From the NCBI GenBank assembly GCA_025060535.1, contig JANXCA010000010.1, positions 1 through 34,861 of the forward strand: a DNA stretch of 34,861 nt, read 5' to 3'. Below are positions 1 to 7,061 of this stretch, piece by piece. Within the stretch, counting starts at the first letter, position 1. Every line of letters starts with the position of its first letter. The translations under genes were made by a program, and so were the position numbers. This DNA comes from Endomicrobiia bacterium (lineage in GTDB: Bacteria > Elusimicrobiota > Endomicrobiia > DTEH01). Below the pieces are notes generated by a model. That model searched no databases. It was not told where the DNA came from and saw only the letters and a program-made list of their open reading frames with translations.

Positions 1-127
1 TACTCTTACCATCCTTTGCCAATACATGCGTAATAGCAGATGTCAACATAGTCTTGCCATGATCTATATGCCCAATTGTACCTACATTTACATGTGGCTT
101 GGTACGCTCAAACTTTGGTTTACTCAT
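1..127 (-). CDS. tuf: Elongation factor Tu, N-terminal fragment (runs off left edge)
   Basis: This fragment holds the first 42 codons of EF-Tu, the GTPase that delivers aminoacyl-tRNA to the ribosome. It was read by reverse-complementing the left edge and is not in the ORF track. It opens [20 protein letters not shown] and contains the P-loop GHIDHGKT at residues 19-26, followed by an EF-Tu-like helix. The Mg2+-binding Thr of the P-loop is kept. The next residue is Met (GKTM) where most EF-Tu proteins have Thr. The ATG at 125-127 lies 8 nt from a perfect AAGGAGG. The rest of the gene lies beyond position 1. Only 53 bp separate it from the MshEN gene, with no terminator-like hairpin between, so read-through from hppA-MshEN is possible alongside a dedicated promoter. 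Identification is secure. Confidence 0.96.
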   Translation of the reverse strand, partial: MSKPKFERTKPHVNVGTIGHIDHGKTMLTSAITHVLAKDGKS

Positions 128-135
128 ATATAAAA

Positions 136-142
136 CCTCCTT
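136..142 (-). promoter_or_regulatory. Strong Shine-Dalgarno site of tuf
   Basis: The minus strand reads AAGGAGG, 8 nt before the tuf ATG. It is a full match to the anti-SD sequence, as expected for a very highly translated gene, and it fixes the start codon. Confidence 0.85.
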
Positions 143-180
143 ATGTTAAAATTCTTTTATATACGGTTTTAATTTGTTGT

Positions 181-624
181 TTATTTTTCTATTTTAATTT
201 CTTCTTTCTTTAAATTTATTCCGAGTTGTTTAGCTAATGCATACAAGATTTGTTCAGGTTTACAGTATCCAAATTTGATTAATATTTCTCCAAGTTTCTC
301 TTTATACTTATTTTGAATTTCAATTACCTCTTCAAGCTGTTCTTTTGTAATAATGTTTTCTTCGACTAAAATCTCACCTAAAAGTTTCTGTTGAGCAAAT
401 TTTGAAATAAATTTTGTATTGAAAACATTTCTCTGCGAAGAAAATTCAACAAAATTTAACCTAGTTTTATAAATACTCCCTGTTTCATCCACACCTGAAA
501 TTTCTATAGAAGTTGGAGTGGGTTTTTTTTTCTCTTTGAATATAATGTTTAACATTTGTTCAAAAGAATTACATTCTTTTATTGTACTATCTAAAAAATG
601 AATTTTGCACTCTAAAAGTTTCAT
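181..624 (-). CDS. Stand-alone MshEN-domain protein, translationally coupled to hppA
   Basis: This 147-aa soluble protein has no signal peptide. Residues 81-136 carry the two tandem half-repeats of the MshEN (GspE/PilB N-terminal) fold: [18 protein letters not shown], then [20 protein letters not shown] and AKQLGI. In other proteins this domain precedes a secretion or pilus ATPase and often binds cyclic di-GMP. Here there is no ATPase domain, and residues 1-80 are unrecognised. The first half-repeat has Asn where the family usually has Gly (VEEN for VERG), so ligand binding cannot be assumed. Its ATG overlaps the hppA stop as ATGA (621-624), so translation is probably coupled to the pyrophosphatase. 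The domain call is well supported. A role as a cyclic di-GMP-responsive partner or adaptor is inference only. Confidence 0.75.
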   Translation of the reverse strand: MKLLECKIHFLDSTIKECNSFEQMLNIIFKEKKKPTPTSIEISGVDETGSIYKTRLNFVEFSSQRNVFNTKFISKFAQQKLLGEILVEENIITKEQLEEVIEIQNKYKEKLGEILIKFGYCKPEQILYALAKQLGINLKKEEIKIEK

Positions 625-2690
625 TTTAAAAATGGAAATAAACTAACTAAAAATTCATTTATTCTTATAAACAACCCTCCAAAAACCAAAGCAACCACAG
701 ACATAAGCTTTAAAAGAATATTTAAAGATGGTCCTGAAGTATCTTTAAAAGGATCACCTACTGTGTCTCCTACTACAGATGCTTTATGAGGATCTGAACC
801 TTTACCACCAAGATTTCCCTCTTCTATGTATTTTTTAGCATTATCCCAAGCACCACCTGAATTTGCTAAATATATTGCTAAAGGAACTCCACTTAACAAA
901 GCACCTGCTAAAAAACCACCTAATGATTCTTTACCTAAAATTATTCCGACTAAACTCGGAACAATTACGGCAGATAAACCTGGAAGTATCATTTTTTTTA
1001 GTGCTGCTTGTGTAGTAATATCTACACATTTAGCCGAGTCAGGTAAAGCTTTGCCTTCTAAAAGGCCCGGGATCTCTCTAAATTGTCTTCTTACTTCTTC
1101 TACAATTGAATAAGCAGCTCTTCCTACTGCCTGAAGTGTTTTTGAAATTAAGAAAAATGGCATCACAGATCCAATAAACATACCAGCTATGACCTTTGCA
1201 TCTAAAATATTAAGTCCACCCTCACCTAACCCAACAGTTTCTGCATAAGCAGAAAATAAAGCAAGTGCTGTTAAAGCTGCTGAACCTATTGCAAAACCTT
1301 TTCCTACAGCAGCAGTAGTGTTACCAACAGCATCAAGTCGTTCTGCTCGTCTTCTTACTTCTTCTCCCATATGTGCCATCTCTGCTATTCCTGCTGCATT
1401 ATCTGCAATAGGACCATAAGCATCTATAGCAACAGTAGTACCTGTTAGTGCAAGCATACCTATAGCAGCTAATGCTATTCCAAATACACCTTGAAGTTTA
1501 TATGAAATAATTGTAGCAATTGCTATTGTAATAAGCGGGACTACAGTAGATAACATACCAACAGCTGTCCCTTCTATTATGACAGTTGCGGGGCCTGTTT
1601 TTGCTTGGTTAGCTAACGAAGACACAACCTTACCAGAGGTATAATATTGAGCTACAAATCCAACTACCATACCAGCAATAAGCCCACATAATACACTCCA
1701 AAATGCTTTTATGTCTTTATACCATAAAATAATCAATAACAAACTTGCCGTAATGAAAAAAACAACAGAGGCTATCAAACCTTTATTCAGCACAACTTGT
1801 GGATCTTCTTCTTTTTTAGTTCTAACAAAAAACACACCAATTATAGAAGAAATTATTCCAATAGCTACTAAATACAAACACAACATTCCAGCAGAAATTT
1901 CTTTTAAATTAAATATTGCAATTACCAAACCAGACACAATTGCTCCTATATAAGATTCATAAAGATCTGCTCCCATTCCTGCACAATCGCCTACCATATC
2001 TCCTACATTATCTGCAATTACTGCAGGATTTCTTGGATCATCTTCAGGAATTCCTTTTTCTACTTTTCCAACTAGATCTGCTCCTACATCAGCTGCTTTG
2101 GTATAAATTCCTCCACCTACCCTTGCAAAGAGTGCTATGGAACTGGCTCCCATTGAAAAACCTACTATCATAGAAGTAGCTTCATAAATTGCTGATTCCA
2201 AAGTTGAACCTGTATTTAATAAGTATAATATAAATACCAAATATACTAAACCTAATCCTAAAATTCCTAAACTTACTACCGAAAGCCCCATCACAGCACC
2301 ACCTGGAAAAGCTATACCCAATGCTTCATTAAATGAAACTTCACACTTTTTAGCTGTCCGTGAAGAAGACAAAGTAGATATGTTCATTCCTATTACTCCA
2401 GCTAACATTGAACATATAGCACCAACTAAAAATGCTATGGCTGTTTTTTTAGCTACACCAATAAAAATTATAACAAACAATACAGCAAGAAAATAGAAAA
2501 TAGTTTTATACTCTCTTGTTAAAAAAGCAATCGCCCCTTTTCTAACAAGTGTAGATATGGTCTGCATCTTTTCATTTCCTGGATCTGATTTTAATACTTT
2601 TATTGATAGATACCATACAAAAATAACTCCTATGATACCTGAAATTATAGAAATCAAAATTGCTGGCATATGTTGGATGATTTGGTTCAT
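621..2690 (-). CDS. hppA: Membrane-bound ion-pumping pyrophosphatase (K+-dependent type)
   Basis: This 689-aa, many-helix integral membrane protein hydrolyses pyrophosphate and uses the energy to pump H+ or Na+ out of the cytoplasm. The signature loop is at about residues 200-240: [25 protein letters not shown] and the acidic segment [16 protein letters not shown] second conserved block, [20 protein letters not shown], lies near residue 457. It has Ala and Gly at the two positions that distinguish K+-dependent enzymes from K+-independent ones, which have Lys and Thr. The C-terminal block [20 protein letters not shown] is intact. Whether H+ or Na+ is pumped cannot be decided by eye. One Asn of the usual NVGDNVGD is Met (NVGDMVGD). 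The start is backed by an AAAGGAG SD. It sits 27 bp downstream of the Ig-like gene and overlaps the next gene by 4 bp. Confidence 0.96.
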   Translation of the reverse strand: MNQIIQHMPAILISIISGIIGVIFVWYLSIKVLKSDPGNEKMQTISTLVRKGAIAFLTREYKTIFYFLAVLFVIIFIGVAKKTAIAFLVGAICSMLAGVIGMNISTLSSSRTAKKCEVSFNEALGIAFPGGAVMGLSVVSLGILGLGLVYLVFILYLLNTGSTLESAIYEATSMIVGFSMGASSIALFARVGGGIYTKAADVGADLVGKVEKGIPEDDPRNPAVIADNVGDMVGDCAGMGADLYESYIGAIVSGLVIAIFNLKEISAGMLCLYLVAIGIISSIIGVFFVRTKKEEDPQVVLNKGLIASVVFFITASLLLIILWYKDIKAFWSVLCGLIAGMVVGFVAQYYTSGKVVSSLANQAKTGPATVIIEGTAVGMLSTVVPLITIAIATIISYKLQGVFGIALAAIGMLALTGTTVAIDAYGPIADNAAGIAEMAHMGEEVRRRAERLDAVGNTTAAVGKGFAIGSAALTALALFSAYAETVGLGEGGLNILDAKVIAGMFIGSVMPFFLISKTLQAVGRAAYSIVEEVRRQFREIPGLLEGKALPDSAKCVDITTQAALKKMILPGLSAVIVPSLVGIILGKESLGGFLAGALLSGVPLAIYLANSGGAWDNAKKYIEEGNLGGKGSDPHKASVVGDTVGDPFKDTSGPSLNILLKLMSVVALVFGGLFIRINEFLVSLFPFLK

Positions 2691-2717
2691 ATTTTTGACT
2701 CCTTTCTATTTTTATTT

Positions 2718-3047
2718 CTATTTTACAATACATATAACTTTTTCTGATTTTTTTAAAGTTCTATTTTTTATGGGATCTACTAATCTTGCTACTAGAGTGT
2801 GAGTTCCTGAAGGAATATTACACCAATCATACCACCAATAACCTACTGAGTGTCTACACCTTTGAAACTCTGAATTATCTATCGATATTTCTACAACTCC
2901 GTCGTTATTAGGTGTTCCTATACGAATAGCATAATGATCTTTATATGTTATTACTTCTTCATTTTTTGGATAATCTATTGTAATTTCGTATTTTTTATGT
3001 GTATTTTTTATCCTTTTTGTTATTTTATTAGTTGTCTTTTTTTCCAT
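2718..3047 (-). CDS. Small Ig-like beta-sandwich protein, function unknown
   Basis: The product is 109 aa. A basic N-terminus (about residues 1-20) is followed by strand-like segments: YEITIDYPKNEEVI, HYAIRIG, VVEISIDNSEF, then CRHSVGYWWYDW and GTHTLVARL. The pattern of a 'VEISID' strand, an aromatic WWYDW turn and a G-THT-VARL strand is typical of Ig-like or CBM-like sandwich domains that appear in stand-alone form in several bacterial lineages. There is no signal peptide, so it is probably cytoplasmic. Its start lies 20 bp inside the end of the flavoprotein gene and it has no clear SD, which suggests coupled translation. I do not recognise a named family and assign no function. Confidence 0.55.
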   Translation of the reverse strand: MEKKTTNKITKRIKNTHKKYEITIDYPKNEEVITYKDHYAIRIGTPNNDGVVEISIDNSEFQRCRHSVGYWWYDWCNIPSGTHTLVARLVDPIKNRTLKKSEKVICIVK

Positions 3048-3609
3048 AATTTATTAACTTCTCTAAGTTAGAGGAATAAAGATTTAAACTTGCTAAATTT
3101 ACATCTCGCTTTTTTTCTACTTTTCTGATATAAAGGTTTAACTTTTTGTCAAATTTGAAGTTAAAAATATCAAAAAAATATTTGATTGTCAAGTTTATTC
3201 CACAAAATAATTTTTTCCCCTTCGTAGCACCAACAGCTATAAGAAACCCTTGCTTTGATTTTAGATTTGATTTCTTTAATATATATTTTTTAACCCAATA
3301 AGGTTGCGATCTATCTATCATTATCTTTGCAAGACCGGGTATATGGTAAAAATATACAGGTGTTACTATTATAATGAAATCTTCTTTTACTAGACGAGGA
3401 AAAAAACTATTTAAATCATCTTTAATTTTACACTTAGCATATCTAAAACAGTACTCAGCACAGCTTCCGCAAGGTTTTATTTTAAGATCATTAACGTTTA
3501 TTTTTCCTACATCAGTAGTTTTTTTTAGTTTCTGATAAATATATTTAGCAATAAACTCACTTGTCCCATTTTTATTTGGACTAAAGTTTATTATTAAGCC
3601 TTTTTTCAT
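3028..3609 (-). CDS. NADPH-dependent FMN reductase / flavodoxin-fold protein
   Basis: This 193-aa soluble protein has a flavodoxin-like fold. Residues 4-17 (GLIINFSPNKNGTS) match the first strand and FMN-phosphate loop of the NADPH-dependent FMN reductase/iron-sulfur flavoprotein family. The Cys segment CGSCAEYCFRYAKCKIKDD resembles the family's CxxCxxC...GKCxIKDDM motif. TPVYFYHIPGLAKIMIDR is the typical second flavin-contacting block. The family moves electrons with FMN and often acts as an NAD(P)H:acceptor oxidoreductase; some members bind a 4Fe-4S cluster. The spacing of the Cys residues here leaves cluster binding open. It lies 7 bp downstream of apgM, probably in one transcript. The physiological acceptor cannot be told from sequence. 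Confidence 0.8.
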   Translation of the reverse strand: MKKGLIINFSPNKNGTSEFIAKYIYQKLKKTTDVGKINVNDLKIKPCGSCAEYCFRYAKCKIKDDLNSFFPRLVKEDFIIIVTPVYFYHIPGLAKIMIDRSQPYWVKKYILKKSNLKSKQGFLIAVGATKGKKLFCGINLTIKYFFDIFNFKFDKKLNLYIRKVEKKRDVNLASLNLYSSNLEKLINYGKKDN

Positions 3610-3616
3610 TCACAAC

Positions 3617-4843
3617 TTAAGCACCATATTTATCAAATTTTCCAGCATATGCCATAGCTAATGGTAAAATTTTTGTCATATATATAGTGCCTAATATTCC
3701 CTTACTAAATTCTTCCTCGGTAAACCTTTTTACATTATTTTTAGGTGTAGGTACTTTCTTAGACCAAATAGCTACGGGAACTGGATGCCAAGAATGACCT
3801 TTTGTGACAGAAGGAGTTGAATGATCTGCTGTTATTACTAATACATCAGGTGAAAGAGATAAAATTTCAGGAATAAGTTTGTCTATTTCTTCTATCTTTT
3901 TTACTTTGCCTTCAAAATTACCATCTTCTCCAAGTTTGTCTGTATCTTTTATATGAACATAATAAAAGTCATAATCTTTTTCATAGAGTTGTTTTAATTT
4001 TTCTATTTCATCCTTTATTGTTTCGCATCCATCTATTATTTCCATACCAACTATTTGAGCAAGTCCTTTATACATAGGATAAACTGCAATCGCTACCGGA
4101 GTAAGTTTATAGATTTGCTGCATAGTAGGAATGTTTGGATACTTAGAAAAACCGCGCAGAAGTATATAGTTAGCTTTTGGTTCGTCTTTAAGCAACTCTG
4201 CTGTTTTTTCTATAAAAGTTTCGACAACTTCTGCTGTAAAAGAAGCTTTTTTAGAGTCAGTAATAGGTTGTATTTTATGGGGTCTATTACCTTCTTTATG
4301 TGGATCGTTTTCAGTGATCTCTTCAGATAAATCAGGATGTCTAAACACTCCAGCGAATCGGTGTTCTTTACCTGGTTTAAGTATTATTTCTACATTATTT
4401 ATCTGTTTTATATTATTTTGTATTTTTTCAATTAATCTTTTGGTCTCTTCAGAAGATATTCTTCCTGCTCGTCTATCTACAACAATTCCATCTTTTGTTA
4501 TTGTAGCAAAATTTCCACGGAAAGATAAATCATTAGGTGTAATTTTCATACCTAATCCTAATACTTCTAATATACCTCTTCCAATTAAATACTTAACTGG
4601 ATCATAACCAAATAAAGCAAGATGACCGGGTCCACTACCAGGAGTTACTCCATAATCCACAGGAACTGCTAAACCACACAAAGCTTCTTTAGCTATTTGG
4701 TCTAAATTGGGGTGTTGTGATGCCTCTAATTCCGTCTTATACTCATATTGACCATGAGGAGCACCTCCTAATCCATCTATTACAAGAAAAACAATCTTAC
4801 TTTCATTTTTTATAGAAAGTGTTTTAAAAAGTTCTAATGACAT
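3617..4843 (-). CDS. apgM: Cofactor-independent phosphoglycerate mutase, archaeal (ApgM) type
   Basis: This 408-aa cytoplasmic enzyme interconverts 3- and 2-phosphoglycerate in glycolysis and gluconeogenesis. It belongs to the alkaline-phosphatase superfamily but to the short ApgM branch, not the roughly 510-aa GpmI branch. Visible motifs are the metal-binding FLVIDGLGG near residue 22, the nucleophile-region GSGPGHLALFGYDP near residue 70, the GRGILEVLGLG block, and the C-terminal metal cluster ITADHSTPSVTKGHSWHPVP. Length is normal for the family. An AAAGGAGT SD precedes the ATG. It follows the radical SAM gene by 21 bp. ApgM is usual in archaea and occurs in scattered bacterial phyla, including many FCB-like and thermophilic lineages. 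Confidence 0.94.
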   Translation of the reverse strand: MSLELFKTLSIKNESKIVFLVIDGLGGAPHGQYEYKTELEASQHPNLDQIAKEALCGLAVPVDYGVTPGSGPGHLALFGYDPVKYLIGRGILEVLGLGMKITPNDLSFRGNFATITKDGIVVDRRAGRISSEETKRLIEKIQNNIKQINNVEIILKPGKEHRFAGVFRHPDLSEEITENDPHKEGNRPHKIQPITDSKKASFTAEVVETFIEKTAELLKDEPKANYILLRGFSKYPNIPTMQQIYKLTPVAIAVYPMYKGLAQIVGMEIIDGCETIKDEIEKLKQLYEKDYDFYYVHIKDTDKLGEDGNFEGKVKKIEEIDKLIPEILSLSPDVLVITADHSTPSVTKGHSWHPVPVAIWSKKVPTPKNNVKRFTEEEFSKGILGTIYMTKILPLAMAYAGKFDKYGA

Positions 4844-4864
4844 ATTATTACTCCTTTCTAATAA

Positions 4865-5797
4865 TTAGTTTTTAACAGCAGCATAACAAAAAAAACATTT
4901 AGAGTTATTATTCATTTTCAAATGATTTATTTTCTCATCTAAAAAAATGAAATTATTTTGATTTTTTAAAAAATTTCCAATCTCTTCATCAAATCTTCTA
5001 CAGGGATAAACTGTCCCATCACACAACACTGCAAAACCATCTTTACCAAAAATACAATTTGCACCGTATACTAACAACTTATGTGGATTAAAAGTACCTT
5101 TAAAAGGATTAACAATTTTAACTGCAGGATATTTTTTGAGTTCTTCAAAATCTACATTTAGTAATTCTGAAACTACAGAGTAAAATTCAAAAATTTCTTC
5201 TTGAGATAACATTTCGTTTTTTAAATATTTTGCTTTTCCCACTGGTATGAAACGTTCAAAAATGATCTCTTTTATTCCTAACTTAAAAAATTCTTTTATA
5301 AAAAAATAAAAACTCTCTTTAATATGAAAAAAATTGGTTCTCATCAATGTAGTCATTATGCCTATATTTTTATAATTTTCAACAAAATAATTTATATTTG
5401 AAAAAACTTTCTTAAAATTTCCTTCACCACGAATTTTATCATTAATAGAAGAAGAAATACCTTCAATAGAAATATAGATAGTATTCAACTTTTTAATTCT
5501 TTTTAAATTATCAGAAGGCAAAATTATTCCATTTGTAATAAAATTTATTTTTCTGATGAGTTCAATTTTGTCTATATATTCTAAAAGTTCATAAAGATTT
5601 GGTTTTAAAAAAGGTTCGCCTCCTGTAATAGTTAATATTAAAGTTAAATTTCTTTCTTTTAAAAATTCTATTATGTTATCTATTATATTTTTCAACTGAA
5701 ATAAAGACAATTCCTCTCTATGAGGTTCTTTATAACAATGAAAACAATCTAAATTACATATTTCTGTTATATGCCACTGTATATGAAAATCTTTCAT
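4865..5797 (-). CDS. Radical SAM protein with incomplete SPASM-like C-terminus
   Basis: The product is 310 aa from the ATG at 5797. The track uses a TTG nine bases earlier, but ATG is the likelier start; neither has a clear SD. Residues 14-21, CNLDCFHC, are the CxxxCxxC motif that binds the 4Fe-4S cluster used to cleave S-adenosylmethionine. GGEPF at 59-63 is the SAM-binding motif. The tail has ANCIFGKDGFAVLCDGTVYPC and a final CFFC, which follow the start of a SPASM auxiliary-cluster domain (peptide maturases and sulfatase-maturing enzymes). The protein then stops 6 residues later, without the closing CxxxxxC part. The substrate is unknown. It follows the DUF151 gene closely, and a 41-codon ORF lies upstream. 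Peptide modification is possible but unproven. Confidence 0.85.
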   Translation of the reverse strand: MKDFHIQWHITEICNLDCFHCYKEPHREELSLFQLKNIIDNIIEFLKERNLTLILTITGGEPFLKPNLYELLEYIDKIELIRKINFITNGIILPSDNLKRIKKLNTIYISIEGISSSINDKIRGEGNFKKVFSNINYFVENYKNIGIMTTLMRTNFFHIKESFYFFIKEFFKLGIKEIIFERFIPVGKAKYLKNEMLSQEEIFEFYSVVSELLNVDFEELKKYPAVKIVNPFKGTFNPHKLLVYGANCIFGKDGFAVLCDGTVYPCRRFDEEIGNFLKNQNNFIFLDEKINHLKMNNNSKCFFCYAAVKN

Positions 5798-5807
5798 TAT
5801 ATACAAG

Positions 5808-6329
5808 TTAGTGTTTCAGTTTATTTTCCTCTTCTAGCTCTGATAATTCTAAAATTTGTCTTAAAATTTTATCTCTTTGTTCTTTGATGAATTCTTCTTT
5901 TTTTACAGATGCTAAATTCATTACTTCTTCATTTACATATATAGGACATTCACATCTTATTGCTAAAGCGATTGCATCTGATGGGCGACTATCAACTCTT
6001 ACTTCTTTATTGTTAACATCAATACATATTTCAGCATAAAAAGTATTATCTTTTATACTTGTAATAATGATGTATTTCACTTTACCAAAGAGCATTTCTA
6101 TACAATTTTTTAAAAGGTCATGAGTGAGTGGACGAGGGAAAAACATATTTTGCAACTTAAACATAATAGATTGTGCTTCAAACATTCCTATCCATATTGG
6201 CAAAACTTTTATATCTGAAGACTTATGCTCTTCAGATTGTTGACTCTCTTGGATATCTTCTTCTAATAAAACTATACCCATCTGCGAAATTTCATCAAAT
6301 AAAAGATCTCCTACTTTTACTTTTATCAT
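5808..6329 (-). CDS. DUF151 / bifunctional nuclease (BFN) domain protein
   Basis: The product is 173 aa. The body matches the BFN/DUF151 family: VLPIWIGMFEAQSI (about residues 43-56), then RPLTHDLLKNCIE and the hallmark VDSRPSDAIALAIRCECPIYV (about 113-133). Characterised plant and bacterial members are linked to nuclease activity, but the biochemical role in most bacteria is unsettled. An insertion rich in Q, S and E (QESQQSEEHKSSD) sits near residue 27. A good SD (AAGGAG, 8 nt spacing) precedes the ATG. It appears to be the first gene of a leftward run through the radical SAM gene, apgM, the flavoprotein, the Ig-like gene, hppA and MshEN, all spaced by under 30 bp. The acidic C-terminus (ELEEENK) is probably disordered. 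Confidence 0.88.
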   Translation of the reverse strand: MIKVKVGDLLFDEISQMGIVLLEEDIQESQQSEEHKSSDIKVLPIWIGMFEAQSIMFKLQNMFFPRPLTHDLLKNCIEMLFGKVKYIIITSIKDNTFYAEICIDVNNKEVRVDSRPSDAIALAIRCECPIYVNEEVMNLASVKKEEFIKEQRDKILRQILELSELEEENKLKH

Positions 6330-6414
6330 ACTTTTAACTCCTTGTTCTAAGAATTTTTGTTAATTTTTAGAATAATACCTACTTTTGCTCTTGGGTAGCC
6401 GAAGGAACATATAT

Positions 6415-6540
6415 TTATAAATAACAAACCACACCTGCATCCTCCTCATAGAAAAAGGGCATATTTTTTGTGCCCTTACTATAGGAGGAAATACATTTTT
6501 GAACTCTTTTAAGTTTTTCAAATAATTTTAATCTATCCAT
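6415..6540 (-). CDS. Possible small protein, 41 aa (not in the ORF track)
   Basis: Reading the minus strand from the ATG at 6540 gives 41 codons: MDRLKLFEKLKRVQKCISSY, then SKGTKNMPFFYEEDAGVVCY, then L and a TAA stop. A GAGGAG SD lies 6 nt before the ATG, better than that of most larger genes here. The N-terminal half is basic and could form an amphipathic helix (LKLFEKLKRVQK). The C-terminal half is acidic/aromatic with Cys near the end. There is no signal peptide or membrane segment and I recognise no family. It lies between the pseudopilin and DUF151-radical SAM genes on the same strand. It could be a genuine small protein, a peptide substrate of the radical SAM enzyme, or a chance ORF over a structured RNA. 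Confidence 0.42.
   Translation of the reverse strand: MDRLKLFEKLKRVQKCISSYSKGTKNMPFFYEEDAGVVCYL
6441..6488. repeat. Long imperfect inverted repeat (about 17 bp stem, 9-nt loop)
   Basis: The plus strand has an inner perfect 7-bp stem AAGGGCA/TGCCCTT (6455-6461 and 6471-6477), extended after a small internal loop by ATAG/CTAT and CCTCCT/AGGAGG with one bulged C. On the minus strand the inner stem is followed by TTTTTCT, so the short form resembles a rho-independent terminator. The long form also masks a GAGGAGG sequence. It lies inside the 41-codon ORF. Possible roles are transcription attenuation, RNA stability or a structured RNA; sequence alone cannot choose. Confidence 0.6.
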
Positions 6541-6578
6541 GTTAAACTCCTCACTCAGCACCCATCCATGCATCTACA

Positions 6579-6606
6579 CATTAACAATGAACGGTGAACA
6601 ATGAAC
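6579..6606. repeat. Degenerate heptamer tandem repeat (4 units)
   Basis: On the minus strand the sequence reads GTTCATT-GTTCACC-GTTCATT-GTTAATG, period 7. Seen another way, it is a 10-bp direct repeat (AACAATGAAC on the plus strand) with a 4-bp spacer. It resembles the short tandem heptamer repeats found between genes in some bacteria. It could also be a tandem operator. No other copy was noticed in the window. Confidence 0.55.
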
Positions 6607-6639
6607 ACATCTCATACACACTATTTTTGAGATTGTGTT
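6604..6639 (-). terminator. Hairpin directly after the pseudopilin stop codon, possible terminator
   Basis: Arms AACAC-ATCTCA and TGAGAT-(t)-GTGTT pair over 11 bp with one bulged base and a 13-nt loop, beginning 1 bp after the pseudopilin TGA. On the minus strand no T-run follows, so if it ends transcription it is a weak or factor-assisted site; 3'-end protection is the alternative. On the plus strand TTTTC follows, but no plus-strand gene precedes it. Confidence 0.4.
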
Positions 6640-6640
6640 T

Positions 6641-7048
6641 TCACCATTTATATAATTCAACACCCTCTAAATCTTTATGTGTACAAGCTATTTTTACTAT
6701 TCCATTTTTATAATCATAATACCAAATTCCTAAATCAGTTTTTTCATCATAAGGTTGATCACTTACTATTACATTTTTTGTTGGTGGATGATATTTCACC
6801 TTTAGAGTAGGAATTTCTTTTATATATCCTTTCTTTACGAGGGTTATCAGAGAATCAGGATAGTTTCCTTCTAAAGAATAATATATCCAAATTTGTCTTT
6901 GCAATGTTGCTAAGTGATTTTTTGCTGCTGAAAATTCTATTTTATCAATTATAATTTGATACATATTTATTATTAATAGAGTAACTAAACTGATTATTAT
7001 AGTGATAATACATACTTCTAAAACTGTAAAACCTTTGGACTTCGACAT
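6641..7048 (-). CDS. Pseudopilin / type IV pilin-like protein
   Basis: This 135-aa protein has a class III prepilin leader: MSKSKG, cleavage expected after Gly6, then FTVLE with the required Glu at mature position 5. A hydrophobic helix of about 20 residues (VCIITIIISLVTLLIINMY) follows. The C-terminal domain (GNYPDSLITLVKKGYIKEIP, IWYYDYKNGIV) has the layout of GspG/PulG-like major pseudopilins and of prokaryotic secretion-system pilin-like proteins. It would be processed by a prepilin peptidase and built into a type II secretion or type IV pilus-like fibre; those assembly genes are not in this window. No SD is evident. It follows the tiny membrane protein gene by about 13 bp. Exact system membership is uncertain. 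Confidence 0.85.
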   Translation of the reverse strand: MSKSKGFTVLEVCIITIIISLVTLLIINMYQIIIDKIEFSAAKNHLATLQRQIWIYYSLEGNYPDSLITLVKKGYIKEIPTLKVKYHPPTKNVIVSDQPYDEKTDLGIWYYDYKNGIVKIACTHKDLEGVELYKW

Positions 7049-7061
7049 ATTTTAATGTAAT

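Larger units (their letters stand above)
6330..6640. other. 311-bp intergenic island with structured DNA, between pseudopilin and DUF151 genes
   Basis: This is the only gap over 300 bp in the window, and it is richer in G+C than its flanks in places. It holds, right to left, a hairpin just after the pseudopilin stop, a degenerate heptamer repeat, a GC-rich stretch, a 41-codon ORF with a strong SD, a long hairpin inside that ORF, and an unstructured leader with the SD of the DUF151 gene. I looked for known riboswitch, SRP, tmRNA and tRNA signatures and matched none. In an AT-rich genome, GC-rich intergenic sequence with stable hairpins often marks a structured RNA, so a non-coding RNA on the minus strand is an alternative to the small ORF. 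Confidence 0.6.

Noticed and set aside
826-1113. Plus-strand ORFs at 826-1113, 1711-1953, 1916-2173 and 2557-2802
   Set aside because: They lie antisense inside hppA, whose conserved motifs are certain; they are composition shadows with no SD or family pattern.
4055-4607. Plus-strand ORFs at 4055-4330 and 4314-4607
   Set aside because: They are antisense to apgM, have no recognisable domains and are explained by the codon pattern of the real gene.
6390-6420. A glycine-riboswitch-like GCCGAAGG string on the plus strand
   Set aside because: The second conserved block and the paired stems of the glycine aptamer are absent, and no plus-strand gene follows.
6361-6434. A second tiny ORF (GTG start after GAGGAGG) overlapping the end of the 41-codon ORF
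   Set aside because: It would give about 24 aa in another frame, and its SD is inside the hairpin. It looks like a by-product of the repeat, not a gene.
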